Of a stretch of 64,000 nt of DNA, positions 15,089-24,694 are shown one piece after another. The translations under genes were made by a program, and so were the position numbers. The DNA comes from Calothrix sp. PCC 7103. GTDB taxonomy: Bacteria > Cyanobacteriota > Cyanobacteriia > Cyanobacteriales > Nostocaceae. Location of the stretch: the NCBI RefSeq assembly GCF_000331305.1, contig NZ_KB217478.1:5243595-5307594 (forward strand), given 5' to 3'. Numbering within the stretch: position 1 is the first letter of the stretch; the number at the start of each line of letters is the position of its first letter. The notes under the pieces were generated by a model. The model saw only the letters and a list, made by a program, of their open reading frames with translations, made no database searches and was not told the DNA's origin.

Positions 15089-16451
15089 GAAACCGGGTTT
15101 CAAGGTATGCTGCTACTTGTATTATTTTGGCTTCGTTGTAAGGCGCCGCTATTAACTGTACACCTAGAGGTAAAGCGTTTGGGCGTTGAATTGGAATTGA
15201 TAATACTGGTAGACCAATAAAAGATAATGGCTGTGTAAATTGTCCTAGGTAAGGACGAACTAAAATTTCCTCACCATCTAATATCATGGTTTGTTGTCCT
15301 ATTAAAGGTGCCGTAATTGGTGTAGTAGGGGCGATAATTATATCTACGTTTTGGAATATTTCTCTGACTTTATCGCGATACCATTTTCTAAATCTTTGTG
15401 CTTGTATATACCAGTTACTAGGAATTAAGGCGCCTGCTAAAAATCTGTCGCGCGTTGCTGGGTCAAAGTCTTGGGGACGGGAGCGAAGTTTTTCTAAGTG
15501 TAAGTTGGCGCCTTCTGATGCTGTAATAATAAATGCGGCTGCACGGGCGCGATGTGCTTCGGGAATGGTAACGTAATCTTTGATATTTAATGCAAGAGCT
15601 ACTTTTTGAACTGCTGCTAACGCTTCTGGTTCAGCTTTTTGATTGAAATAATCGTCAGCAATAGCAATTCTAATCCCATCAATATTATGTAGAGATGCGA
15701 CATATCGCGTCTCCATAGGTTGACGTGTTGTACAAACAGGGTCTTTATCATCTGCACCTTGCAAAACATCAAACACTGTCGCAATATCACCAACCGAACG
15801 TGCAAACGGGCCAATATGGTCAAAGCTACTAGAGAATAACGCTACACCCGCACGGGATAACCTACCATAAGTTGGTTTAAAACCATATACACCACATAAA
15901 GCTGCTGGTACTCGTATTGAACCATTAGTATCACTACCCAAAGTTATTGGTACTAAACCAGCAGCAACAGCAGCAGCAGAACCCCCCGATGAACCACCAG
16001 CTACACAAGTAATATCATTCGGGTTACGTGTGGCGCCATAATGAGAGTTTTCAGTAACAAAACCGTAAGCATACTCATCCATATTTAGGGCACCAACAAG
16101 TATTGCACCTGCTTGCTTCAACTTAGCTACAGCGGTTGCATCTTGTGTAGCTACTGGGTTTTCAGCATTAATTTTGGCGCCTGCGAGTGTCGTTAAACCC
16201 TTAATATCAAATAAATTTTTGACGGCAAACGGTACACCAGCAAGAATACCCGCATCCTTACCCTGCTCAATTTGATTATCTATTTTTTCAGCCTCAGCTA
16301 AAGCAGTTTCTGCGGTGACAGTCGTAAAGCAGTTTAGTTCAACATCGTGCGTTTGAATACGAGATAATGTAGCACGCACAACCTCGACTGCTGTCACTTC
16401 ACGTGTTTTTATAGCCTTTGCTATTGATATCGCGTCGGTTAAATTTAACAT
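15075..16451 (-). CDS. AtzE-family amidohydrolase (amidase signature)
   Basis: This amidase-signature enzyme of about 458 residues has the complete Ser-cisSer-Lys triad: K78 in VPFAVKNLFD, S154 in AGGSSGGSAAA and S178 in GSDTNGSIRVP. GSDTNGS instead of GSDTGGS is characteristic of the AtzE group (1-carboxybiuret hydrolase). The preferred start is the ATG at 16449-16451, 8 bases after the upstream DUF4089 gene. AtzE works with AtzG (DUF4089) much as GatA works with GatC. A permease gene of the AbgT family lies just upstream. True substrate unknown; biuret breakdown or another amide are both possible. It contains several GGCGCC sites. Confidence 0.88.
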   Translation of the reverse strand: MLNLTDAISIAKAIKTREVTAVEVVRATLSRIQTHDVELNCFTTVTAETALAEAEKIDNQIEQGKDAGILAGVPFAVKNLFDIKGLTTLAGAKINAENPVATQDATAVAKLKQAGAILVGALNMDEYAYGFVTENSHYGATRNPNDITCVAGGSSGGSAAAVAAGLVPITLGSDTNGSIRVPAALCGVYGFKPTYGRLSRAGVALFSSSFDHIGPFARSVGDIATVFDVLQGADDKDPVCTTRQPMETRYVASLHNIDGIRIAIADDYFNQKAEPEALAAVQKVALALNIKDYVTIPEAHRARAAAFIITASEGANLHLEKLRSRPQDFDPATRDRFLAGALIPSNWYIQAQRFRKWYRDKVREIFQNVDIIIAPTTPITAPLIGQQTMILDGEEILVRPYLGQFTQPLSFIGLPVLSIPIQRPNALPLGVQLIAAPYNEAKIIQVAAYLETRFLKHY

Positions 16452-16458
16452 GTATTTA

Positions 16459-16647
16459 TTAAGGTTCAAAAACAGGCGCCACTTCTACCTCATCAGGTAA
16501 CTCAAACTCATTCACAACTGAAGCAATATTATTTATCCGTTCAAAATTAGCAACCACCCCATCCTTATACTCATCACGTAACTCCAAATCAACCAACAAA
16601 GCCATCTGCTCAACATAAACCTTCACATCTAACTTCTTCTCTTCCAT
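16459..16647 (-). CDS. DUF4089 protein, AtzG-like partner subunit
   Basis: This 62-residue protein (VYVEQMALLVDLELRDEYKDGVVANFERINNIASVVNEFELPDEVEVAPVFEP) has the GatC-like layout: two helices and an extended tail ending in a P-x-F-E-P motif. AtzG wraps around AtzE and stabilises it. It is directly upstream of the AtzE-type gene, which supports one heteromeric enzyme. Confidence 0.85.
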   Translation of the reverse strand: MEEKKLDVKVYVEQMALLVDLELRDEYKDGVVANFERINNIASVVNEFELPDEVEVAPVFEP

Positions 16648-16696
16648 CTTCTTCTTTCCCTCTTCTCTTAGTGTCCTTCGTGTCTTTGTGGTTCAA

Positions 16697-18325
16697 TCAT
16701 AAAATCCTCATTGCAGCACCAGGACCCAAAGGCAACCCAAACATAAACCATATTAAAAACAAAACCGACCAACCAATCAAAAATGCAATCGAATAAGGCA
16801 ACATTAAAGAAATCAAAGTCCCTATCCCCAAACTTTTATCATACTTCTGCCCAAAAGCCACCACCACAGGAAAATAAGGCATCAAAGGAGTAATAATATT
16901 AGTCGTCGAATCACCAATACGATAAGCAGCTTGCACCAACTCTGGCGAATACCCCAATAACATAAACATCGGCACAAAAATAGGCGCCATAATAGCCCAC
17001 TTAGCAGAAGCCGAACCAACAAAAATATCTATAGCCACACTTACCAAAATAAACAATATCAACAACGGCGGTCCAGTAATACCCGTCGCCTTCAAAAAAT
17101 CGGCGCCTTTGACCGCTACAATAATACCCAAATTACTCCAAGCAAAATAACTAATAAACTGAGCAGCGATAAAAGCCAAGGCAATATAATACCCCATCGA
17201 ACTCATCGCATTACCCAAAAACCTTGCCACATCCTTATCATTCCTGACAGTACCAGCAACCTTTCCATAAACAATACCAGGAATTAAAAAAGCCAATGCA
17301 ATAATAAAAACAATCCCATCAATAAACGGAGAAGGAATAATTGTAAACTTCTCAGGGTCACGTAAAATACCTTGCGGTGGTATCACCAAAACCAAAATAA
17401 AAGCAATAAACGCCAAAAAAGCATATCCAGCCCATCGTAAAGCCTTACGTTCAGTTGCCGTAACCTCATTCATCTCAATATCAGCATCACCTGTATAGGC
17501 ACCCAAACGAGGCTCAACAATCTGAGTACAAATAAACCACCCTATCAACGTAATCAAAAACGTTGACACAGCCATAAAATAATAATTAGCAGTAGCATTC
17601 ACCTGATACTCAGGTCTTATCAACTGCGCTGCTGTCTGCGTCAAACCTGCTAACAAAGGGTCAAGCGAACTAATAAGTAAATTCGCGCTAAAACCACCAG
17701 CTACCCCAGCAAAAGCAGCAGCCAACCCCGCTAAAGGATGGCGCCCAAACGCGAGAAAAATAACGGCGCCAAGTGGAACAAGCACAACATAACCAGCATC
17801 AGATGCTACATTTGCCATTACACCAGCAAAAATAACCACCGGAGTAATTAACTTTCTGGGCGTAACCATTACGATTTCACGTAAAAGCGCAGATAGTAAA
17901 CCAGTAGCTTCAGCAACACCTACACCCAACATAGCTACTAACACAGTTCCCAACGGTGGAAACTCAACAAAATTCTTTACCGCTTGCGTAAATATTCGCC
18001 GAATGCTATCGGGTGTAAGTAATGATACAGCCGCAACTGTTTTATTAGTACCAGGATGAACAACCGATAAATTTACAGACGAAGCTACAGCACTGACCAC
18101 AATCACAAACACTGACAGCATGAAAAAAAGTGTTAGCGGGTCAGGCAGCTTATTACCCAGCCCCTCAATAAAAGCTAAGGACTTTTCCACCCATGTTGAC
18201 TTTGCTTTATTAGAGTCAGCATCTCTTGTTTCCGGCACTAGTCTAACCCTGAATATGTGTGAACTTGCTCGTATTAAGCACTTCAGTGCTTTCTTACCAA
18301 CCACCAAAGTGACTACTACGGTCAT
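16697..18325 (-). CDS. AbgT-family transporter
   Basis: This 542-residue membrane protein opens with NKLPDPLTLFFMLSVFVIVVSAV, then TPDSIRRIF and a long series of hydrophobic segments. SSLDPLLAGLTQTAAQLI and GDSTTNIITPLMPYFPVVV are hallmark AbgT loops. Family members move p-aminobenzoyl-glutamate or export antimetabolites. The start is uncertain: the ATG at 18325 overlaps the upstream gene by 32 bases and gives a basic 30-residue leader, while a GTG at residue 30 is an alternative. It is followed by the DUF4089/AtzE pair on the same strand, suggesting uptake and amide hydrolysis of one substrate. Confidence 0.9.
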   Translation of the reverse strand: MTVVVTLVVGKKALKCLIRASSHIFRVRLVPETRDADSNKAKSTWVEKSLAFIEGLGNKLPDPLTLFFMLSVFVIVVSAVASSVNLSVVHPGTNKTVAAVSLLTPDSIRRIFTQAVKNFVEFPPLGTVLVAMLGVGVAEATGLLSALLREIVMVTPRKLITPVVIFAGVMANVASDAGYVVLVPLGAVIFLAFGRHPLAGLAAAFAGVAGGFSANLLISSLDPLLAGLTQTAAQLIRPEYQVNATANYYFMAVSTFLITLIGWFICTQIVEPRLGAYTGDADIEMNEVTATERKALRWAGYAFLAFIAFILVLVIPPQGILRDPEKFTIIPSPFIDGIVFIIALAFLIPGIVYGKVAGTVRNDKDVARFLGNAMSSMGYYIALAFIAAQFISYFAWSNLGIIVAVKGADFLKATGITGPPLLILFILVSVAIDIFVGSASAKWAIMAPIFVPMFMLLGYSPELVQAAYRIGDSTTNIITPLMPYFPVVVAFGQKYDKSLGIGTLISLMLPYSIAFLIGWSVLFLIWFMFGLPLGPGAAMRIL

Positions 18326-18617
18326 TAAAATCTATAATCTTATACACCGCGTCAATATTCAAGGCGCCATATACATGTGGAAACAGTTCATTATCAGCTA
18401 ATTCATACTTAACTTCGCTTTCAACCTTATCTACATCAATATAAAGTATTATCAAACCAGTTTGGTTTTTAAAAAATCTATCTGCTGTCTTTAAAACCTG
18501 TGCAGGTGTCGAACAATGAATAAAACCCTCAGTTAAAAGGGAATCCGCACGATAGCTGCCAATGATTTGTGCTTCTTCCCAAACTTGGCGCTGTGTAATG
18601 TGATAAATAGTATTCAT
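18294..18617 (-). CDS. DUF952 protein
   Basis: This 107-residue protein starts IYHITQRQVWEEAQIIGSYRADSLLTEGFIHCS, the DUF952 signature (H-I-x-x-x-x-W, then GFIHCS). It also has LYIDVDKVESEVKYE and FPHVYGALNIDAV. The fold is related to ADP-ribosyltransferase-like domains, with function unknown. Its 3' end overlaps the 5' end of the AbgT gene. Confidence 0.85.
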   Translation of the reverse strand: MNTIYHITQRQVWEEAQIIGSYRADSLLTEGFIHCSTPAQVLKTADRFFKNQTGLIILYIDVDKVESEVKYELADNELFPHVYGALNIDAVYKIIDFNDRSSHFGGW

Positions 18618-18654
18618 TTCTTAACTCTCAATTAGTAAGGTGACAGCGCTCACC

Positions 18655-20136
18655 CTACAAGTTGGGGATACAAAAGTCGGGAGCGCATAAACCTGATATT
18701 TTTAAGGTAGTTACTTCAAAAGTATTTAGGTTTACATGTTGAATAGCATGATTATTAGTGTCAGCAATATATAAGTTTGAACCGAAAATGCTTAATCCTG
18801 AAGGTTCAGAGAATTTGCTATTACTGGCGCCACTACCCAACACAGTTTTACATTCACCCGTTATTGGGTTAACTAACTTGATTTTATGATTATAAGTGTC
18901 AGCAATCCAAAGATTACCCTGTGCATATTCTACACCCATACAATGTTGTAATCTTACTTCTTCTCCTATACCATCTTTATCACCAAATAGATATAAGTCA
19001 CCACTACCGCAAATTGTTGTAACTTTTCCAGTTTCTAAGTTAATAGCACGAATTGAACTACTTTCACTATCTGCTGTGTATAGAAAATTACTGTTAATTA
19101 CAATACCGCTTGGTTGAGCGAATACTGAGGTATTTAAGTCACTATCAAAACAAGCTTCGGCGCCAGTACCCGCGTAAGTTTTTATTATATTAGTTTCCAA
19201 GTCCATCATCCAAATTTGGTGTGAACCTGCCATTGCAATATATAGCTGATTTTTATGCTTTACTAAATCCCAAGGAGAATTTAAAGTTATATCTAATGCA
19301 TTACCTTGAGTAAAGCTTAAATTACGACTTTGTATACCTGTTCCTGCGATTGTTTCTACACATTGGCGCCGTAAGTCAATTTTACGTAAAGCATGGTTCT
19401 CTGTATCAGCAACATACAGAATTTGATTTTGATTATCAAATGTCATTCCTTGTGGTGCCGAAAATTCAGCTGTATTAAAATTACCATCCCTAACACCTGA
19501 TTTTCCGCTTCCAATGACGTGTAGTAGCTCACCTTCTAAAGTTGTAACAACAATACGATTATGTCCTGTGTCTGCTATAAATAAACTTGAAGGAGTTGCT
19601 AAAACTTTACCAGGAAAAGCTAATGATGTAATTATTGGTTGTCGCTGCTTCTCTAAAATTACATTTAGCTCTTGAATATTAATTGTGCCTTTATCTTGAT
19701 GTTGTTGAATTATTTGCTGTATCAACTCGTCTAAAATTTCACGTTTCCCTTCTCCGATAAAAGAAGCAATTACATAACCTTCTGGGTCAATTACCATAAA
19801 ACTAGGATACGCACGCACAGCATATTCTTGCCATACTCTAAAATCTTTATCTACTAAAACTGGATGTTCAATGTCGTAGCGTAAAATAGCTTGACGAATA
19901 TTCTCTATATCTTTTTCGTTATCAAATTTTGCAGAATGTACACCTATAACAGTGAGACTATCTTTATATTTTTGTTCCAGATATTTTAAATCTGGCAGTA
20001 CGTGCAAACAATTTATACAACAATAAGTCCAAAAATCTAAAATAACAATTCGCCCCCTGAGTTGTTTTAATAACAAGGGTTTATCAGTATTCAACCAATT
20101 ATATTGCGGTAGTTCCGGCGCCCGTACACGAACCAT
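18655..20136 (-). CDS. Thioredoxin-like plus NHL-repeat protein (NHLRC2-like)
   Basis: This 493-residue protein has a thioredoxin-fold N-terminus with CCINC active-site residues (LDFWTYCCINCLHVLPDL, about residues 34-51). From about residue 165 NHL beta-propeller blades follow (FIADTGHNRIVV, LYVADTENHALRKIDL, LWIADTYNHKIKLVNP, LYIADTNNHAIQHVNL). The layout equals animal NHLRC2. No signal peptide is seen, so it is likely cytosolic. A redox or scaffolding role is inferred from the fold. It stands alone, between DUF952 and a lipoprotein gene. Confidence 0.88.
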   Translation of the reverse strand: MVRVRAPELPQYNWLNTDKPLLLKQLRGRIVILDFWTYCCINCLHVLPDLKYLEQKYKDSLTVIGVHSAKFDNEKDIENIRQAILRYDIEHPVLVDKDFRVWQEYAVRAYPSFMVIDPEGYVIASFIGEGKREILDELIQQIIQQHQDKGTINIQELNVILEKQRQPIITSLAFPGKVLATPSSLFIADTGHNRIVVTTLEGELLHVIGSGKSGVRDGNFNTAEFSAPQGMTFDNQNQILYVADTENHALRKIDLRRQCVETIAGTGIQSRNLSFTQGNALDITLNSPWDLVKHKNQLYIAMAGSHQIWMMDLETNIIKTYAGTGAEACFDSDLNTSVFAQPSGIVINSNFLYTADSESSSIRAINLETGKVTTICGSGDLYLFGDKDGIGEEVRLQHCMGVEYAQGNLWIADTYNHKIKLVNPITGECKTVLGSGASNSKFSEPSGLSIFGSNLYIADTNNHAIQHVNLNTFEVTTLKISGLCAPDFCIPNL

Positions 20137-20183
20137 ATAATAAAATCCACGTTAATTAAAATTTTTCATTTACCACACAAACA

Positions 20184-20211
20184 GTAGAGACGTGATTAAT
20201 CACGTCTCTAC
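20184..20211. repeat. 28-base palindromic repeat, copy 2
   Basis: A perfect 14+14 inverted repeat beginning GTAGAGACGTGATT, a close relative of the repeat at 7375-7402 (both contain GTAGAGACG and CGTCTCTAC). It lies between two genes of the same strand, just after the lipoprotein's stop codon. Confidence 0.75.
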
Positions 20212-20218
20212 AGAGGTT

Positions 20219-21742
20219 TTAATTTGGTAGAGGAGCAGAAGTAACTTCAGGTAATGGTGTTATTTCAGGTACTGGCGTTACTTCTGGTGTAATTTTAGGC
20301 GCCGGAGATAATGTCGGTTCAGGTATTGGTTCTTTTGACTCGCGACGTTTAAAGTATTTACCCAATTGAACCTTTGATGGCTTTACTGATTGTGGTGTTG
20401 GAGACTCAATAATAGGTTTTTCTACTTCAGGTGCCTCTGGTCTCTTTGTCTCTGGTATTGTTACTTCTGGGGTTGGCACTATCTCAGGTAATGGTGTTGG
20501 TTTTTCAACTTCAGGTGTTGGTAAAGGTATATTTGTAACTTCTGGTTCCGGTGTTGGAGTGATAATTACTTCTGGCGGAGCAGGAGTTTCAATTGGTGTT
20601 GGTTCTATACTTGGTGCAGGTAATGGTGCTTTTATTTCTCGACGTTTAAAGTAACCGCCAGATTTTGATTTCTCTGGTTCCGTTACAGGTGGTGCCATTT
20701 CTGGTTCTTTCGCTTCAGGTGTAGGTTCTATAGTTGGTTCAACGGTTGGTATAGGTTCAGGTATTGGCTCTTTCGCTACATATGCAGAGTCTACTATGCT
20801 GCGTACTTGGTCAGCTGATAGTTCACCTCTAACAATACGAGAAAGTGTATCTTTGCCTTTGGGTTCATAAGTGAAACTTCTAACTGTGCTGTTAAAGACG
20901 TTTTTAAGTACTTCGCCTTTACCATCTAAAAATTCCAGTTTTATCCAGTTTTTACCTGGCTTAAAGCCTTTTAAGTATATGGACTCCCAACGGTCGAGTA
21001 CAAAGCTTTCATCGTTAACTGTGCAGCGAATCCGCCAATCACCTATTTCGTCTTGTAATATGTCTCTACCGTTTAATTGTAACGGCGCGTTTGTTAAGTA
21101 AAAGTCAAGAAGTATAGGTTCGGCGCCATATTCTCCATTTGGACGGTTATAGGTTAACAGGGGTTTGGTAGTATCTGGGTTATGCTCATCGGTTTTGGTA
21201 AATACGTGAAATGTTGTTTGCGCGTAAGCTCCTTCGTTTTTATAACTTTCGTACCAAGGGCGTTCAGCAATAACACGCAGGGTGTGAGTACCTGGAGATA
21301 AGTCGCGCAGGTTTAAAGGCTGATTTAAATCATAAACTTCAATACCTGGCTGGTCATCTAAAATTGCTTGTAGATGTGAGCTGAGATTAAACTGAGAATC
21401 TTTGAATATTGGTAAGTCCTTTACTTGTAGCGTCACTTCTACTGTATCTGTCGATAAAACCTCATCAGATTTGGGAGTAACGATTGTAACCTGCGGTCGG
21501 TAAGTATCTAAACTACGTTGAAGTTCTTGAATAACCGATGGCGGGGCAACTTCTGAAATTTGATTAGTTAACTGTGGGTTATCTTTACGTCCTATGAGCG
21601 ACGGTTCAGTGCTAACAGCTTTATCACCACAGCTAGCTAGACTTGCTACCAGCAATAGAGCAAAGAATGATTTTACTGTACCTGCAATTATCTTGTGTCG
21701 CGTTCGTAAAGGTTTGAGGGGCGCCTTCATTAGCCAGTCCAT
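20219..21742 (-). CDS. Proline-rich lipoprotein with repeated YFKRRE motif
   Basis: The N-terminus has a basic region, a hydrophobic stretch and lipobox LASC (IIAGTVKSFFALLLVASLASCGDK), so it should be a lipid-anchored envelope protein. The middle contains beta-sandwich-like parts (QVTIVTPKSDEVLSTDTVEVTLQVKD, LSPGTHTLRVIAERPW). The C-terminal third is low complexity (PTPEVEKPTPLPEIVPTPEV). Within it, GGYFKRRE and GKYFKRRE recur about 110 residues apart. A second ATG at 21730 is an alternative start. Function unknown; the Pro/Glu tail could span peptidoglycan. Confidence 0.75.
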   Translation of the reverse strand: MDWLMKAPLKPLRTRHKIIAGTVKSFFALLLVASLASCGDKAVSTEPSLIGRKDNPQLTNQISEVAPPSVIQELQRSLDTYRPQVTIVTPKSDEVLSTDTVEVTLQVKDLPIFKDSQFNLSSHLQAILDDQPGIEVYDLNQPLNLRDLSPGTHTLRVIAERPWYESYKNEGAYAQTTFHVFTKTDEHNPDTTKPLLTYNRPNGEYGAEPILLDFYLTNAPLQLNGRDILQDEIGDWRIRCTVNDESFVLDRWESIYLKGFKPGKNWIKLEFLDGKGEVLKNVFNSTVRSFTYEPKGKDTLSRIVRGELSADQVRSIVDSAYVAKEPIPEPIPTVEPTIEPTPEAKEPEMAPPVTEPEKSKSGGYFKRREIKAPLPAPSIEPTPIETPAPPEVIITPTPEPEVTNIPLPTPEVEKPTPLPEIVPTPEVTIPETKRPEAPEVEKPIIESPTPQSVKPSKVQLGKYFKRRESKEPIPEPTLSPAPKITPEVTPVPEITPLPEVTSAPLPN

Positions 21743-22263
21743 GTAACCGCATCCAAATCAGAACAACTTAACAAACAATTGTGGCTTATTAACGCACGTA
21801 AGAGAGCAACAAAGCAAAAGTTAAATCTTCTGTTACAACCTAGCCCTTAGTATTATTCGTGACTCAGAATAATAATTATAAAACTAATGGTGACTATAGA
21901 TGACCTAGGGTCGCAGATGTTAGCACAAAAAAGGTTACAACGGATAAATTTTACGAATTGTTTCGCTTTGTAAAAAAAATGAATAAAGTATTGACATTTT
22001 GACCAGTAATATAACCTAGGAGCTTGAATCTACGAGAAGTTGAGGGATTTTGAATTATTGTAAACAACTATCTAACAATGTGGGGTATTGGACTTTATAA
22101 TTCAGACTGAAACCACTCTCCACATGAGTCAGTATCGCTGCCTAAATTTTGTTAACCCATATTTGGTCAACTTAAGTTAGGATGCGAATGAGCTAAAATT
22201 TAGTCACGCCTGACTCTACGTGGTGTTTATAATTCCTCAATCCCTTTATAGAGAGGAGGTCGA
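21743..22263 (+). promoter_or_regulatory. psaA upstream region and leader
   Basis: This 521-base gap holds no gene. It must contain the psaA promoter. A TATAAT lies at 22096-22101 with no good -35 box, and a TTGACA is at 21991-21996 with a poor 13-base spacing to TATAAC. GTTACAAC (21934-21941) and ATTGTAAAC (22057-22065) are isolated half-sites resembling the RpaB-binding HLR1 element, but I see no correctly spaced pair. A strong ribosome site AGGAGGT (22254-22260) precedes the ATG. The leader is probably long. Confidence 0.5.
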
Positions 22264-24522
22264 ATGACAATTAGTCCTCCAGAGCGAGAGGAGAAGAAAG
22301 CAAGAGTAATCGTCGATAAAGACCCAGTACCAACTTCGTTTGAACGATGGGGACAGCCCGGTCACTTCGATAGAACTCTCGCTAAAGGTCCAAAAACCAC
22401 TACCTGGATTTGGAACCTTCATGCACTCGCCCATGACTTTGATACACATACAAGCGATTTAGAAGACATTTCCCGTAAAGTTTTCGCAGCACACTTCGGT
22501 CACTTGGCTGTTGTGACACTGTGGTTAAGCGGGATGATATTCCACGGCGCCAAGTTCTCGAACTACGAAGCTTGGTTAATGGATCCTCTCAACGTAAAGC
22601 CCAGCGCTCAAGTTGTTTGGCCAATTGTTGGACAAGACATATTAAACGGTGATGTAGGCGGCGGTTTCCACGGCATCCAAATCACCAGTGGTTTGTTCCA
22701 AGTTTGGCGTGGTTGGGGTATCACCAATACCTTCCAGTTGTATTGCACTGCAATAGGTGGTCTAGTATTAGCTGGCTTGTTCTTATTTGCAGGCTGGTTC
22801 CACTACCACAAGCGGGCACCGAAATTGGAATGGTTCCAAAACGTTGAGTCTATGCTCAACCACCACTTAGCAGTGTTGTTAGGTTGCGGTTCGTTGGGTT
22901 GGACAGGTCATATAATTCACGTATCAGCTCCAATTAACAAGTTGTTGGATGCAGGGGTAGCATTGAAAGATGTGCCTTTACCTCACGAGTTCATCCTCAA
23001 CAAAGATTTGTTAATTGAGTTGTTCCCCAGCTTTGCAAATGGCTTAACTCCTTTTTGGACGTTAAACTGGGGTCAGTACGCTGATTTCTTGACTTTTAAA
23101 GGCGGTTTGAACCCCGTAACTGGCGGTCTTTGGATGACTGACATCGCACACCATCATTTAGCGATTGCAGTTCTCTTCATCGTTGCTGGTCACCAATACC
23201 GTACCAACTGGGGTATCGGTCACAGTATTAAAGAGATTCTTGAGAACCACAAAGGACCTTTCACAGGTGAAGGTCACAGGGGTCTTTACGAAAACTTGAC
23301 CACCTCTTGGCACGCTCAGTTAGGTATTAACCTTGCTATGTTGGGTTCGCTGACGATTATCGTCGCGCACCACATGTACGCAATGCCTCCGTACCCTTAC
23401 TTGGCAACAGATTACGCTACCCAACTGTGTATCTTCACTCACCACATGTGGATTGGCGCCTTCTTAATTGTCGGTGGTGCGGCGCACTCAGCCATCTTCA
23501 TGGTGCGGGATTATGACCCTGTTGTTAACCAAAACAACGTTCTGGATCGAGTAATTCGTCATCGCGATGCAATTATCTCTCACCTCAATTGGGTATGTAT
23601 GTTCCTAGGCTTCCATAGCTTTGGTTTATACATCCATAACGACACAATGCGCGCGTTGGGTCGTCCTCAAGATATGTTCTCCGACACTGCAATCCAGTTA
23701 CAACCAGTGTTTGCTCAGTGGGTCCAAAACCTACACACAGTGGCGCCTGGTGCAACAGCTCCAAATGCATTGCAAGTTGTCAGTCATGCCTTCGGTGGCG
23801 GTATCGTCGCAGTTGGTGGCAAAGTGGCAATGATGCCAATTGCTTTGGGTACGGCGGATTTCATGATTCACCATATCCACGCATTCCAAATTCACGTAAC
23901 CGTACTGATTCTGCTTAAAGGTGTATTATTCGCCCGCAGTTCACGCTTAATCCCAGATAAAGCGAACCTAGGCTTCCGCTTCCCTTGCGATGGTCCTGGT
24001 CGTGGCGGTACATGTCAAGTGTCTGGTTGGGACCATGTGTTCCTCGGACTCTTCTGGATGTATAACACTATCTCAATTGCAATTTTCCACTTTAGTTGGA
24101 AGATGCAGTCTGATGTGTGGGGAACTGTTGACTCAGATGGTGTGGTTTCACACATCACTGGTGGAAACTTTGCTCAAAGTGCCATTACTATCAACGGTTG
24201 GTTGCGTGACTTCTTATGGGCACAAGCCGCACAAGTTATCAACTCCTACGGTAGCGCTCTGTCTGCTTACGGTTTGATGTTCTTAGGTGCCCACTTCGTT
24301 TGGGCATTCAGCTTAATGTTCCTGTTCAGTGGTCGCGGCTACTGGCAAGAATTGATTGAATCGATTGTTTGGGCACATAATAAATTGAAGGTAGCACCTT
24401 CAATTCAGCCACGTGCTTTAAGCATCATTCAAGGTCGTGCAGTAGGTGTGGCACACTATCTACTAGGAGGTATTGCCACAACGTGGGCATTCTTCCACGC
24501 GCACATCCTTTCAGTAGGCTAA
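22264..24522 (+). CDS. psaA: Photosystem I P700 apoprotein A1
   Basis: This is a 752-residue PSI core subunit of standard length, starting [15 protein letters not shown]. The FX iron-sulfur loop [12 protein letters not shown] supplies C575 and C584. Many conserved histidines ligate chlorophyll ([38 protein letters not shown]). PsaA pairs with PsaB to bind P700, A0, A1 and FX in the thylakoid membrane. It appears to be the ordinary visible-light form. psaB follows, separated by a repeat-filled 172 bases. GGCGCC occurs in it three times, despite strong protein constraint. Confidence 0.99.
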   Translation: MTISPPEREEKKARVIVDKDPVPTSFERWGQPGHFDRTLAKGPKTTTWIWNLHALAHDFDTHTSDLEDISRKVFAAHFGHLAVVTLWLSGMIFHGAKFSNYEAWLMDPLNVKPSAQVVWPIVGQDILNGDVGGGFHGIQITSGLFQVWRGWGITNTFQLYCTAIGGLVLAGLFLFAGWFHYHKRAPKLEWFQNVESMLNHHLAVLLGCGSLGWTGHIIHVSAPINKLLDAGVALKDVPLPHEFILNKDLLIELFPSFANGLTPFWTLNWGQYADFLTFKGGLNPVTGGLWMTDIAHHHLAIAVLFIVAGHQYRTNWGIGHSIKEILENHKGPFTGEGHRGLYENLTTSWHAQLGINLAMLGSLTIIVAHHMYAMPPYPYLATDYATQLCIFTHHMWIGAFLIVGGAAHSAIFMVRDYDPVVNQNNVLDRVIRHRDAIISHLNWVCMFLGFHSFGLYIHNDTMRALGRPQDMFSDTAIQLQPVFAQWVQNLHTVAPGATAPNALQVVSHAFGGGIVAVGGKVAMMPIALGTADFMIHHIHAFQIHVTVLILLKGVLFARSSRLIPDKANLGFRFPCDGPGRGGTCQVSGWDHVFLGLFWMYNTISIAIFHFSWKMQSDVWGTVDSDGVVSHITGGNFAQSAITINGWLRDFLWAQAAQVINSYGSALSAYGLMFLGAHFVWAFSLMFLFSGRGYWQELIESIVWAHNKLKVAPSIQPRALSIIQGRAVGVAHYLLGGIATTWAFFHAHILSVG

Positions 24523-24539
24523 CGCCAAAAAGTTATGAA

Positions 24540-24655
24540 AAGTTAGGAGTTAGGAGTTAGAAGTTAGGGGTTAAAAAGCAGGAATATGTATTTTGAACTC
24601 ATAACTCATAACTCATAACTCATAACTTAACTCTCATAACTCCTAACTATCAAAA
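24540..24655. repeat. Heptamer tandem repeats between psaA and psaB
   Basis: A run of (GTTAGGA)-like heptamers at 24543-24570 is followed by about five ACTCATA heptamers at 24598-24628, then CTCATAACTCCTAAC. The two halves can pair as a long hairpin. Such STRR heptamers are typical of heterocystous cyanobacteria. In this position they could lower or modulate read-through from psaA to psaB. Confidence 0.8.
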
Positions 24656-24694
24656 TCACATGACGGCTAAAGGTTAGAGGATTTATCAAAACCT

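Noticed and set aside
21930-22070. Possible HLR1 (RpaB) site upstream of psaA
   Set aside because: Two half-sites exist, but neither has a second half at the required spacing; kept only as a remark in the upstream region.
24540-24655. Regular repeats that could be mistaken for a small CRISPR array
   Set aside because: The units are 7 bases long and directly abutting, without spacers, and no cas genes are in the window.
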